Shown here: positions 9,346 through 20,489 of the stretch, piece by piece
How positions within the stretch are numbered: position 1 is the stretch's first letter
Layout of the letters: every line of letters begins with the position of its first letter
Origin: Sorghum bicolor
Lineage: Eukaryota > Streptophyta > Magnoliopsida > Poales > Poaceae
Reading direction: 5' to 3'
DNA: 64,000 nucleotides
Assembly (NCBI RefSeq): GCF_000003195.3
Contig: NC_012876.2
Coordinates: forward strand, 5,705,306-5,769,305
Notes under the pieces: generated by a model
What the model saw: only the letters and a program-made list of their open reading frames with translations
Databases searched by the model: none
What the model was told of the DNA's origin: nothing
Made by a program: the position numbers and the translations under genes

Positions 9346-12300
9346 CATGGCCGGCGTTGAGGCGTGGCCGCCCAGCAATGTAACCAAGTCCGTGCTGGAG
9401 GCGCGCGTGAAGGCCAGGATTCTCCGTCCTCTCAAGGATGTCGAGTTCCCGGAGTGGATCGTTCCCTCGGCGAACGACAGGGAGCCGAACCCGCCACTGG
9501 GCTATGTGGTTTGCTTCCTGTCGTTCCTAGACCGGGGGTTCAGGATTCCGGCCGGTCGTTTGATCAGGGCGATCCTCCACTACTACGAGGTGGAGCTACA
9601 CAACCTGAATCCCAACTCGGTGATGCAGGCTGCCGTCTTCGCCACGGTTTGCGAGGGATTCCTAGGGGTTCCAGTCAATTGGAATCTCTGGCTTCACCTC
9701 TTCAAGGCGGAGATGTCGGCCCGCTACGTGGGGAAGGAGAAGTTCCCCCTGCGAGCCGGCGGCTGCACGCTGCAGCTTCGTCAGCAGCGGGCCGGGTTGT
9801 ACATCTGGAGCTCGATGCCCTCGTCAAACCGGGGGTGGCAGAGCGGGTGGTTCTACCTCCGGAATGACAGCGGTCTGCTGCCGAAGTACACTGGGAAGAT
9901 GGTGACGGAGGTCCCCCCGAAGTGGGCATGGGGTGCTCCGGCTGAGGAGCAGAAGATGCTTGCCCCGCTTCTCGCGGGGCTCCAGAAGCTGCGGGATGCC
10001 GAAGTCACCGCGGCCACGGTGGCAATCGCCTTCTACAAGAGGAGTCTGCTTCCGCTGGCGCAGCAGCGAGCGTATATGTTCGAGATGACTCGGGACGTCC
10101 CCTGGGCCGGGACGAAGATGTTAGCCGAGCCGATATCGGCATCGGACATCGCCGCCCGGGTGGAGAAGACGACGCACTCGGACATGAAGAATTCCCGGGT
10201 GGTGCCGATGCGCCCTGAAAAGGGCTATATTTCTCTGGTAAGTGTGGATTTTTTGCGCCTTTTTCTCTTTTCCTTCTTGCCTTTTTCTTGACCCCTGATC
10301 GTTCGCAGAGGTTGGGGGTCGTCAAGGATTCCCTGCCCCCTGTCCCAGAGGACAAGGAGATCCGGGCCAAGAATCGGGCCCGGAACGAGGAGCAAAAGAA
10401 GGCCAAGGAGGACAAGAAGGCCAAAGCAGCGCGGAAAGCGCAACGGCGGGAGATCTCCGCCAAGAATCACCATGAAGCCGAGAAGGCGGTGGTCGCCCCG
10501 CCCCCCTCTCCTGAGACTTCGGTCTCGGAGATAGAGGGTGGGGGCGGCGACGCCGACTGACTTGACGAGCTGATGGAGGAGGACGACGCAGTCCCTCCTG
10601 CCGGGGGGATCGAGGCTCCAGAGGGGTCAAGGGCCCGAGGGGGGTCGGAGGCCCCCGAGGAGACCCAGGTGCCGGGGGGTGGACAGGTCGTCCCCCATAT
10701 CATTGTGGATGACGAGGACAGCGCCCCTCGTGAGGGTTCAGCCCCCGTGGGTCCTCAAGAGGGGGTGAAGGCGTCGGGGGCCGAGCCCGAGGAGCCACCT
10801 CATCCGGTAGTGCCGGAGAGTCTGGCCGAGCCCTCCCCAGCGTCCGGGGCGGGAACCGGTGCCCCGGTGGAGGTGTCGCAGGCCGAGGCCACCATGGCGC
10901 CCCCTGCGCCGTCGGCAGGCGAGGCGGGGGTCCGACAGACGGCCCCTGGCGCCGCGGGAGACCCCCAAGGAGCTCTGAGCTCCCATAAGAAGTCTGCTCC
11001 CCGAGTGAGGTACAGATAGGATTTCTGATCCTTCTGCTGATTTTTTGTTTTTCTCTTTCTTCTAACTTGGTGTTGTTCCCCCAGCCGTAAGCAAAAAGCG
11101 CCTTCGGTGGCGCTGGCCCCCCTAAAGGCTGTAAAGAGGGGGGCTCAGTCGACTCCCGGTCGGCTAGGACTGTGTCGCCGCCGCCTCCGGGCTACGAGGA
11201 GGGAGGGCGTCTCCAGGGGCAGGACTCGGGGGCGCCGAGGCCCCAAGATCCGGAGGGGACGGCCCTTGCCACCGGGGCCGCGCCTCCTCCGGAGGATGCT
11301 GATTTGGGAGGCGCGGCCCGATCTGCGCAGGCCGAGGGAGAGCGAGCCATCTTGGCGTCCAGCGCGGCGCCCGAGGCCCCAACGGCGGGAAGGGAGGAAG
11401 ATGCCCGATGGGGCAAGAGCCCCGTAATCTGGCCCAACCTCAGTGATGGCGAGGGGGGAGCCAGATTCGTTCTGGACGACCCGTCAGAGGATTACCTCTG
11501 GCAGGGTCTGGAGTCATGCGGGCGTGCCAGCGTCGAGGCCATCAACCGAGCTTCTCAGCTCGTGGCCCGAGATATGTTCAATTTGGCCCAGGTAAGGTTT
11601 TCACCCATGTTATAAAGTATTTTTGTTCTTACTCTGCAATACTAACTCCCTGTGTGACTTCCGATTCTGTAGGCGCTCAAGGCCACCTCCCTAGAGAAGT
11701 CAGTATTTCTTCGCTGAAAAAGGGATGCCTGGGCGTCTTACGAGAACGAGAGGGCCGCCAAGGAGGCGGCTGAGGGAGAGCTCGCGAGGGAGTGCGAGAT
11801 TTCCGCCGAGCTTCGGCAGAAGTGCTCGGCCCTGGAGTCGGAGGCTCGGGAGGCCCGGGAAAAGGTCGCCCCCTAGAGAAGAGGGTCGGGGGCCTTACCC
11901 AGGAATCCGAGGAGCAGAAGGCGGCGGCTGAGAGGTACAAGGGTGAGGTTGCTCGGCTTGAAGCTTTGCTCGCCGAAAAAGACTTTGCCCTGAACCAGAC
12001 TCAGACTGACCTCGCTGGGGCTCTGAGCCAGGTGGCCCGCTGGCACCAGAGCTCGGCGGAGCACGAGAAGCGAGCCGAGGGTAAGACTTGCGCCTTTTAC
12101 CTTGGCCCCCTTTACACTTTTGAGTCAGTCTTTCCTGACCTTTTGTTTCTTGTTCTGTTTTTTAATCAGAATTGGAGAGGAAGGTGGTCGAGACGACCTC
12201 TGCTGCCGAGGCCCTGCAAAAGTCCCTCGACGCCGAGGCTTCGGACCGTTCGGCTCTTGAAGCCGTGGTCACCTCGGCGTGTGAGGGGCTCGGGGTGTTG

Positions 12301-12645
12301 GCGTCGGGATCGTCGCTGCGGAGTCAGGTCAAGGCCCTTTACTCCCGGGCCGGGGAGAGGATGAGGGAGGCGCTCCACACCGGGGTGAAGAAGGCCCTGG
12401 CTGTGGTGAGCTCTCACTATGCCGGTATTGACTTGCCGGCGGTCTATGAGGGCTACGTCCTCCCTGATGACGAAACGGAGGCCCAGGAGGAGGTGCAGAG
12501 GCTTGAAGACGCCGCGGCTGTCCCTGGAGATGCCTTGGCCGCCTTCTTCGACGATGAGGTGGAGCTTCCCCCCTCGGGGTTCAAGGACCTGGGCAGACAG
12601 GGCAGCAGGAACCTTAGTTTTCTTTTTTCTTTTTGTGGGTGTTAA
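9346..12645 (+). pseudogene. Antisense multi-exon gene of the Tat-type element (gypsy-associated domain)
   Basis: The start codon sits in a strong context (AGCCATGGCC). Exon 1 (9346-10237) gives a globular domain with PEWIVPSAND, GYVVCFLSFLDRGFRIP and GWQSGWFYL, which I recognise as the plant 'putative gypsy-type transposon' domain found in antisense genes of grass Ty3-gypsy elements. An intron with GTAAGT...GCAG follows (10238-10308). Exon 2 is lysine-rich, then Pro/Gly/Glu-rich. Further introns lie near 11006-11083, 11592-11672 and 12081-12167. The last exons form a long coiled coil (EARLxALLAEKD type) ending at 12645. Damage: an in-frame TGA at 10558-10560, a TGA at 11715-11717, a one-base loss in the C run near 11868-11873, and a frame change in exon 3. 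Function is unknown; the opposite orientation to pol is original to the family. Confidence 0.7.
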
Positions 12646-13210
12646 GGCCAGTAGGCCTTGTATTATATATACAATGTTAATGTCGAATGTGGATGTTTGT
12701 ATAACTGCTCTTTTTTAGGCTTTTTTCCTAAGTGTGTTATTTCCTTTTTCCTTATGCCGATCCGACCTCGGCAGCGCGAGGTTGGGTGACCTACTTAGAG
12801 TTTTGCGCTAGCCAGAGTCCCTGAGCCTAAGTCTTTTTCCTTTTTCCTTAGTGACTTTTAGAAGTCCAAATCCGTCCCCCGAATCTAAGGTGAGCAGAGG
12901 TGGTCTTTGCTCGTGAGCGCAGATCTTCCCTCGGGCTCATGCCTTAAGATTTAGGGGATGTGTTTTTGGTTTCTTAAATCTTTCTAGGAGAGAGGAAGAA
13001 GACCTTGGGTCGGGGTTCCTTTGACTTGAGCGAAAAGAGGAAAAAGATTTGGAGTCGCCACAGGGGGTTCCCCCCTTGTTAGCCCCCGAGGGAGGCTCGG
13101 ACTCTGCTAGGCAGGTCCGAGACTCCCTGATAAGAAAAAAGGCCATATAATTTGAACTTTCATTTATTCTTCCAAGGCGATGATTAAACGAAGAAATTTT
13201 TACAAAGTTC
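12646..13210. other. Convergent 3' region between antisense gene and pol
   Basis: The antisense gene (plus strand) and pol (minus strand) end towards each other across these 565 bases. There is no open frame of note. TATATATACAATGTTAATG near 12664 may act as a 3'-end signal of the antisense gene. The AGCCCCCGAG phrase recurs at about 13081. Confidence 0.5.
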
Positions 13211-16026
13211 TAAGGGTAAAAGCGACGTAGCTGTTCTATGTTCCACGCATTTTTGAAGACCTCCCCTGCCTCATTGGCGAGCTTGTAGGTGCCGGGTCGG
13301 AGAACTTTGGCGATGACGAAGGGTCCTTCCCAGGGGGGTGTGAACTTGTGACGACCCTTGTTGCTTTGTCTGAGCCTTAGCACCAAGTTGCCGACTTGAA
13401 AGGCTCGGCCTCGGATTCGTCGCGCGTGGTATCGGCGGAGGGCCTACTGGTATTTGGCGGAGTGTAGGAGGGTTACGTCTCTGGCTTCGTCTAGCTGGTC
13501 CAGCGCGTCTTCTTGGAACGTCTTGCCGCTATTTTCGTCGTAAGCTTGTACCCTCGGGGACCCATACTCCAGATCAGTGGGGAGGACGGCTTCTGACCCA
13601 TAGACCATGAAGAACGGGGTGAAGCCTGTGGCTCGGCTTTGGGAGGTTCTCAGACTCCAGACCACGGCTGGTAGCTCTTTGAGCCACCTTTTTCCAAACT
13701 TGTTCAGACGGTTGAAAATCCTGGGCTTCAAACCCTGGAGGATCATCCCATTGGCACGCTCCACTTGACCATTGGTCTTGGGGTGAGCCACTGCCGCCCA
13801 GTCCACACGTATGTGGTGTCTGTCGCAGAATTGCAAGAACTTTCGCCCGGTGAACTGTGTGCCATTGTCGGTGATTATGGAGTTCGGTACTCCAAATCGA
13901 TGGATGATGTCTGTGAAGAACAACACCGCTTGTTCGGCCTTGATCCTTGTAATGGGTCGGACTTCGATCCACTTGGAGAACTTGTCGATTGCGACAAGCA
14001 AGTGGGTGAAGCCCCCGGGCGCTTTCTGCAGAGGCCCGACCAGGTCGAGGCCCCAAACAGCGAAAGGCCAGGTGATGGGGATCGTCTGCAGGGCCTGAGC
14101 GGGTAGATGTATCTGCCGAGCGTAAAATTGGCATCCCTCACAAGTCCTGACGATCTCTGTGGCATTGGCCACGGCAGTGGGCCAGTAGAAGCCATGTCGG
14201 AAGGCATTTCCTACCAACGTCCGAGGCGCGGCGTGATGGCCACAAGCCCCCGAGTGTATGTCCTGTAGGAGCTTGATCCCCTCTTGACGTGGGAGGCAAC
14301 TCATGAGGACGCCCGAGGGGCTTTGCTTGTACATCTCCCCATCAAGGAGAACAAAGGTCTTGGCACGACGAGCCACGCGCCTTGCTTCAGCCTGATCCGG
14401 GGGCAAAGTACCGTCGACCAGGCGTTGAAGCAAAGGGTAGCGCCAGTCGGGTGAGTCGTCGGATGTGGGTGACTCTGGCTCGATGTCCGTGGCCTCTTGT
14501 TCTTGAGCGGCAGTGTCTTTGGGGTCGGAACTCTGTTCGCTTGGGGGTTCGTCCGACCCCCCGTCGTCCTTGTAGGCGACGGAAGGCTTGTAGAGGTCGC
14601 TAACGAAAACATTCGGGGGGACCGTGGCCCACTCGAATGCCATCTTGGCGAGCGCGTCGGCGGCCTCATTATATTTCCTTAACACGTGGTTAAGTTCGAG
14701 GCCGTCGAACTTTTCTTCCAGGCGTCGGACCGCTTTGCAGTACGCGTCCATCTTGGGATCGCGGCAGCTAGACTCTTTCATGACTTGGTCGATGATGAGT
14801 CTAGAATCGCCTCGGGCATCGAGCCGTTTGATCCCAAGCTCGATCGTGATGTGAAGACCGTTAACAAGGGCCTCGTACTCTGCTGCATTGTTTGAAGCGG
14901 GGAAGTGGAGTCGGATTGCGTATCGCATCCCTACCCCGAGGGGTCAGATGAAGACAAGGCCCACGCTGGCCCCAGTTTTCATCAGAGACCCATCGAAGTA
15001 CATGGTCCAGCACTCGTGCTGGATTTGTGGTGGTGGGAGCTGAGTCCCAGTCCATTCTGCCACAAAATCCGCCAGGACTTGGGACTTTATGGCTTTCCGA
15101 GGCTCATAGGTGATCCCATCGCCCATGAGCTCTATGGCCCATTTAGCAATCCTGCCATTGGCCTCTCGATTCTGAATCACTTCTCCTAGAGGGAAAGACG
15201 AGACCACTGAAACTGGCTGGGATTCAAAGTAATGGCGGAGCTTGCGTCGGGCTAAAACTACTGCGTAGAGTAATTTTTGAATCTGGGGGTATCGGGTCTT
15301 CGTGTCGGAGAGTACTTCACTGATGAAGTACACCGGTCTTTGGATCGGCAGGGCGTGCCCTTCCTCCATGGCTGCGACGTAGAGAAGGAGTGGTTCCCCC
15401 TCGGCGGGGGGCACCAGAATGGGAGGGTTGGTGAGCAGAGCCTTGAGCTTGTCAAGGGCTTCCTGGGCCTCGGAGGTCCAGGAAAAGTGCTCAGATTTCC
15501 TAAGTAACCTGTACAGAGGCAGCCCTTTTTCCCCGAGACGAGAGATGAAGCGGCTTAGGGAGGCCAGACATCCCATGACCCTCTGTACTCCCTTCAGGTT
15601 ACGGATTGGGCCCATGTTTGCGATGGCCGAGACCTTTTCTGGGTTGGCCTCGATCCCTCGCTCGCACTTGGAGGACAATAAACCCGACATCCCATGACAC
15701 AATAAACCCGAGGAGCATGCCTTGGAGGACCCCGAAAACGCACTTTTCGGGGTTGAGTCTGATCCCCTTTGCCCTAAGGCATCGGAATGTTTCTTCCAGG
15801 TCGGCGACCAGGCCGCTCGCTTTCCTGGACTTGACGACAATGTCGTCTACGTAAGCCTCTACTGTTTTGCCTATAAGGTTCCCAAAAACCTGGAGCATAC
15901 ATCGTTGATATGTAGCCCCCGCGTTCTTGAGGCCAAAAGGCATGGTTACGTAGCAATACATTCCAAAAGGAGTGATGAAAGAAGTCGCGAGCTGGTCGGA
16001 CTCTTTCATCTTGATTTGGTGGTAAC
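13211..16026 (-). pseudogene. Tat-type pol, 3' part: RT end, two RNase H domains, integrase
   Basis: Reading leftwards from the insertion site at 16026, the frame continues the reverse transcriptase at HQIK, passes TMPFGLKNAGATYQ and AYVDDIVV, then shifts frame near 15690, where AATAAACCCGA is duplicated. A shortened RNase H is followed by a second RNase H (FDGS, NNAAEYEAL, RGDSRLI, EAADALA keep all four acidic residues). A linker and integrase come next, with H-H-C-C finger (CEGCQ) and the D, D, E residues in GLDLVGPL, TDNGTQF and QVERANG. TGA at 14944-14946 and TAG at 13444-13446 interrupt it; the frame then continues to its natural stop at 13211-13213. The enzyme set would copy and integrate the element, but this copy is dead. 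Confidence 0.85.
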
Positions 16027-17683
16027 TGTTGACGGTCCTTAAGTATCAAATTTAATTATCAAATAAATAAAGAAAAGGATCGAAATGAAATCAACATCTA
16101 GACTTAGGGTTTTATCTCACAGAATTCCACGAGTTTTGGTGTTTGTCTATTTCTGCAGGGGGTTATCAGGAAATACGGAAGAAAGGCCCACACGTCGGGA
16201 TTACGTAAAGATATTAACGTGCCGCGCAATTATCTTACATCTAGAAGACTCCAGAAGCCACGAGACCGAAGCGGAGGCGAAACGGGGCCAGAGGCAGGGC
16301 GCCCGCCCTGTTCCCCTGGGCGCCCGCCCACCTCCTGAGTCCAATCAGGACTCTGCTTCGCGGGAGATCTCCACCGACCTAAAGGATGAATCTAAACCAT
16401 ACAATCTATGTCGGTTTGATCCAACGGCCCGTATTCACTTGAAGGGACTATAAAACCAGACCCCCTGGCCCCTGGAGGAGAGAGCCTCTCAACCCTAATT
16501 CATTGTTCTTCAAGGGAGAAGAAGCCTCTGATCAAGATTAGAGCCACCACATCAATTAGATATCTAGATTAGCATAGCTACATAGGATTAGAACTAGAAG
16601 GAGTCAATCTTCGATTGGTTTCCGGATCTGTCAAGAGGATTCTTGGTAATTCTCTAATTGTGCTTCTAATTGCTTTCTAATTATCTTTGTTCTTCAATAT
16701 TATGAATATGACTTTGTTCTACTTCAATATATTGCTTATGACTTTGCTCTACTTGCTTATATTCAAGATTATATTGTTCTTAGTTTATCATAGTTATGTA
16801 CTTGGCTTAGTTAGATTTGATCTATATACATGCTTAGGATCGTATAGCGTTTATCCATCAGATCCATAGGTAAATGATAGATATTGTGTAGGCGTGGTGC
16901 TTATACCGTATTTATCTGCGATTGTACCTAATATGCCAGATCGTGGGGTGGTTCGTGATAGTGACAGCTTCATTGATTCTTATATAGTCCCCCTCTCGTG
17001 TATTGGGCTGGCAGAGCAACATTATTACAGGGGAGTGATTGCTATGTTTCTCATATTCCTTGCTAATATCACTATGCATGGGCGTAGTCTTGTCTCGCAA
17101 TGATTGCTAAGGATGCTTGCACTAACTATGATAATGCTAGACTATATAGTTAAGAATAACTTAGGGAATATTCTTGTAGTTTGTTCTAATACCATGCTAA
17201 TGACTTTCTAGAGTATCTAATTGAGGTGCTTATCATATTTACTATGTGGCTAGATCAGATTAGTTATCCTTGTCACTATTATTATTATTTCATATATCTT
17301 TTATGTGACGCTTATCCCTGTATGAAGAGTTAGATATAATGTTCTCAATTATACATGCAATGATAGATGCTCAATCTCATATTCTATTCTGTAATCAATA
17401 TTGATGATTGCTAATCCCTTCCTAGTGGTAAAAATATAAATAACGATACCTGGAATACTTCCCGGTTAAAATGCTGCATCGGTATTAATCTGTGCGCTTG
17501 CAGATCCCATTCATTATTTATTTAGAAGAGCAATTGCATATTTCAATACCGCGTCTCTTATATCATGCTGGGGATGACAACTTGGCTTAAGTGGTGTAAG
17601 GGATAGGTTTGGCATTTTTGGCACCGTTACTAGATTTAGAGAACTTAGTCTACTTTTGGTAATGATGTTAAGAATACCCAACA
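16027..17683 (+). repeat. 5' LTR of the Athila-type element
   Basis: It starts TGTTGACGGTCCTTAAGTAT and ends TTAAGAATACCCAACA. A TATA box (TATAAAA, 16449-16455) in GGGACTATAAAACCAGACCCC marks the likely U3/R border. Open frames of 122 and about 60-140 codons inside the LTR are nearly identical in both LTRs only because LTRs are copied together. They show no protein-like features. Confidence 0.92.
16449..16455 (+). promoter_or_regulatory. TATA box in the 5' LTR (Athila-type)
   Basis: TATAAAA in GGGACTATAAAACC lies about 420 bases into the LTR. The equivalent in the 3' LTR is at 23102-23108. A C-rich stretch follows. It is the likely promoter of the genomic RNA. Confidence 0.65.
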
Positions 17684-17691
17684 AGCATTTT

Positions 17692-17708
17692 TGGCGCCGT
17701 TGCCGGGG
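17692..17708 (+). other. Primer binding site, tRNA-Asp type
   Basis: TGGCGCCGTTGCCGGGG begins 8 bases after the 5' LTR. It is the complement of the 3' end of plant tRNA-Asp including CCA. Athila-lineage elements typically use this primer. Confidence 0.8.
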
Positions 17709-17843
17709 AAGGTTGATTACTAATCAGGAATGGAATAAAGGATTTTGAGTTATCATTCGCATCACTAATATGATTGAGCTTATCTATTCTCTCATACAGT
17801 TTTACCCCGATATTTTTCTATTTTATCTTATGCAGGGGAATGT

Positions 17844-20264
17844 ATGAATAGAAGACATCTTCCAGGAAATTTTGTTGACAATCCCGAAGCATTATTCAAG
17901 AAGATGAGAGCCAAGCTCAAGAAATCATCAACACTTCAGCAAGAAGCTTCATCCAATCAAGAAGATCACCGGAACTTGTCTTCGGAGTTCGAAGCCATGG
18001 CGAACAAATCAATCCGCGAGTTCTCAGCTCCCACTACGGACAACATCCGCACTGGACCTGCTGCAGAGATCGATGGCAACTTTGAGCTCAAGCCTGGACT
18101 TATCAACATGGTGCAATCCAACCAGTTTTGTGGGAAGGCACACGAAGATGCTAGTGCTCATTTACAACACTTCCTGGAGATTTGCAACACATTCACCATA
18201 GCAGGAGTTTCCAAAGACGCTATACTACTTCGCCTCTTCCCATTCTCACTATTAGGAAGAGCGAAGCAGTGGTTCTACGCTACAAAGGAGAAGAACACTA
18301 TGTGGGCACTCTGCTCAACAAACTTCCTGGCAAAGTTCTTTCCCATGGGCAAGACCAATGCTCTCCGTGTGAAGATTACAAGTTTTCAGCAACAAAATGA
18401 TGAATCTGTTCCAGAAGCATGGGAGCGCTTTCAAGACTACATCCTAGAATATCCCCATCATGGAATGGAGAGTTGGCTATTGATGCAGACGTTTTATCAT
18501 GGGCTCGGCAACAGTGCCCAGGAGACCATGGATGCTGCAGCTGGAGGAGCATTCTTATCACTTACTATACCACAAGCCACAGCTCTTGTGGAGAAGATAG
18601 CGTCCAACCAAAGCTGGAATGAAGAGAGGACCCAGACACGCAAGAGAGGTGGAGGTATGCATCAGCTCAAGGAGGTAGACATGCTGTCTGCAAAGCTAGA
18701 CCTGCTCATGAAGAAGCTCGATGATAGAGTTGGAGACAAGAAAGAAGTTATGCACATCTACGACTCTCACATGACTTGTGAGGAGTGTGGAGACACTGGA
18801 CACTCAGGCAACCACTGTCCTGAGATACTTGAGGATGTGAACTACATCAACAACAACAACAATTACTACTACAACCGTCCTCAACAAAATCAAGGTTGGA
18901 ATCAACAGAGGACTAACTACTCAGGTAATTATCAAGGTAATAATTCTTACAACAATACTAATAATTTTCCACCTTTGAGAGAGTTAGTGTCTAATCAAGG
19001 AAAGCTAATGGATAATCTATCTAAGAAATTGGCATCTAATGATAAAATGCTAGAAAATATAAATAATAGAATGGATAATTTCTCTACTGCCATCAAGAAT
19101 CAAATTAGCTTTAATAAAATGATTGAATCTCAGTTAAATCAAATTGCTGTTGCTGTTCCTGCTACTAACCCCGGTATACCATCACAACCGGAAGGATTAG
19201 AATCTGCAAATCTTGTAGACATGTTTGATGCAGGTAATTGGAGTAACCCCGTCAATGAATTCTCTACTGACCTTCTGCCGGTCAAGAGAGGCGATCCAGG
19301 ACGCCCCGTCATCCCGATCTCCATCGGCATGGTGGATGTTCTAGAAGCACTCTGTGACTTTGGCTCCAGTGTCAACATTATACCCAGGGTACTCTATGAA
19401 AAATTCTTTACATATCCTTTATTAGAGACAACCATGTGTTTGCAGTTTGCAGATCAGACGATAACTTTTCCAAAAGGAATCGTGAGAAACCTTTGTGTCC
19501 GAGTTGGTACCTTATATGCCCCAGCAGACTTCGTAGTAGTAGAGACCGGAAATGATGAGAGGGCACCTATCATCCTAGGGAGGCCATTCTTGAACACCAC
19601 GGGAGCTATCATCTACGCCAGTGCTGCCAAGATCAGTTTTTACGTCAAAGGGAAGAAGGAGACATTTTTCTTCAAGAACAAGACTACACAAATTCCAGAT
19701 CAATCCAGACGTGAATCAAGGAAGAGGACCAACAGGAGAAACAGGAACAAGCAAGTATGGACCGAGTCAGCTAAGATGGTCACTGTAGTTCATGGAGGTC
19801 AAGATCATCAACTTAAGTCACCGTGTTTGACCAAGAAGGACGACCCAGGAATGTCAAGCATTTACTGCTCCATACATGGATATAGCTTCTACAAGACGAT
19901 TTGCGACACCGGATCGGGCGTCAACATAATGGCCGTAGTCACCTATCGGCTCTTGTTCGGGACCATGCCACTAAGGCCAACATACATTCAGCTCCAGATG
20001 GCAGATCAGACATTTCGAGAAGTCAAAGGAACAGTAACTGATGTCCCAGTCAAAATAGACGATCACTTTGTCTACACAGACTTTCAAGTTGTTGACATGG
20101 GAGAAGACGAGTATGATCCACCCATCATCCTTGGAAGACCGTTCCTCAGCACCGTTAAAGCAATTATCTACATTGGAACCGGAGAAGTCCATATGCACTT
20201 CCCCTCAGAGAAGGTACGCAGTTATTTTATTGACCCTAACTATATCGTTGAAGAATCTAAGTAG
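17844..20264 (+). CDS. Gag-protease polyprotein with two retropepsin-like domains (Athila-type)
   Basis: This is an 806-residue open frame. Residues about 85-250 match the retrotransposon gag family (FELKPGLINMV, LFPFSLLGRAKQWF, FLAKFFP, AWERFQDYI, MQTFYHGL). A zinc knuckle C-x2-C-x4-H-x4-C lies near residue 311 (CEECGDTGHSGNHC), followed by an Asn/Tyr-rich linker. A first aspartic-protease-like domain is near residue 505 (CDFGSSVNIIP ... IILGRPFL) and a second near residue 688 (CDTGSGVNIM ... IILGRPFL). The first has F in place of the usual T or S after the catalytic D; the second has the regular DTGS. The ATG at 17844 follows a splice-acceptor-like TTTTATCTTATGCAG. The stop is TAG; the same frame then stays open for 74 more codons to TAA at 20487-20489. 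The product would build virus-like particles; copying must depend on enzymes from a relative. Confidence 0.88.
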   Translation: MNRRHLPGNFVDNPEALFKKMRAKLKKSSTLQQEASSNQEDHRNLSSEFEAMANKSIREFSAPTTDNIRTGPAAEIDGNFELKPGLINMVQSNQFCGKAHEDASAHLQHFLEICNTFTIAGVSKDAILLRLFPFSLLGRAKQWFYATKEKNTMWALCSTNFLAKFFPMGKTNALRVKITSFQQQNDESVPEAWERFQDYILEYPHHGMESWLLMQTFYHGLGNSAQETMDAAAGGAFLSLTIPQATALVEKIASNQSWNEERTQTRKRGGGMHQLKEVDMLSAKLDLLMKKLDDRVGDKKEVMHIYDSHMTCEECGDTGHSGNHCPEILEDVNYINNNNNYYYNRPQQNQGWNQQRTNYSGNYQGNNSYNNTNNFPPLRELVSNQGKLMDNLSKKLASNDKMLENINNRMDNFSTAIKNQISFNKMIESQLNQIAVAVPATNPGIPSQPEGLESANLVDMFDAGNWSNPVNEFSTDLLPVKRGDPGRPVIPISIGMVDVLEALCDFGSSVNIIPRVLYEKFFTYPLLETTMCLQFADQTITFPKGIVRNLCVRVGTLYAPADFVVVETGNDERAPIILGRPFLNTTGAIIYASAAKISFYVKGKKETFFFKNKTTQIPDQSRRESRKRTNRRNRNKQVWTESAKMVTVVHGGQDHQLKSPCLTKKDDPGMSSIYCSIHGYSFYKTICDTGSGVNIMAVVTYRLLFGTMPLRPTYIQLQMADQTFREVKGTVTDVPVKIDDHFVYTDFQVVDMGEDEYDPPIILGRPFLSTVKAIIYIGTGEVHMHFPSEKVRSYFIDPNYIVEESK

Positions 20265-20489
20265 GTCAGAAAGAGACGCAACCGCAACCAGAGGAGGCAG
20301 ATCATCAAGGACGGATGGGCAGACTATGAAGGAGAAGTTGTAAGGTCAGAAGACGTAGAGTTTAAACAGAATTATCCAGAGGAGATTGAAGCACCGAGTC
20401 AGGTATGGAAAATGAAGATAACTATACCAGAAGAGGAGGCGCTGCCGGAAGTACCGACTACGCCACCCAACGAACCTCACGACGATTAA
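20265..20489 (+). other. In-frame extension after the gag-protease stop codon
   Basis: Directly after the TAG at 20262-20264 the same frame runs for 74 codons to TAA. The composition is gene-like: a basic start (RKRRNRNQRRQ), then an acidic and proline-rich end (PEEEALPEVPTTPPNEP). This points to either a recent sense-to-TAG change or occasional readthrough. The bases after TAG (GTC AGA) are not a known strong readthrough context. Confidence 0.5.

Noticed and set aside
16085..16453. 122-codon ORF present twice (also 22738-23106)
   Set aside because: It lies within the LTRs of the Athila-type element. The identity between copies follows from LTR duplication; no protein-like features.
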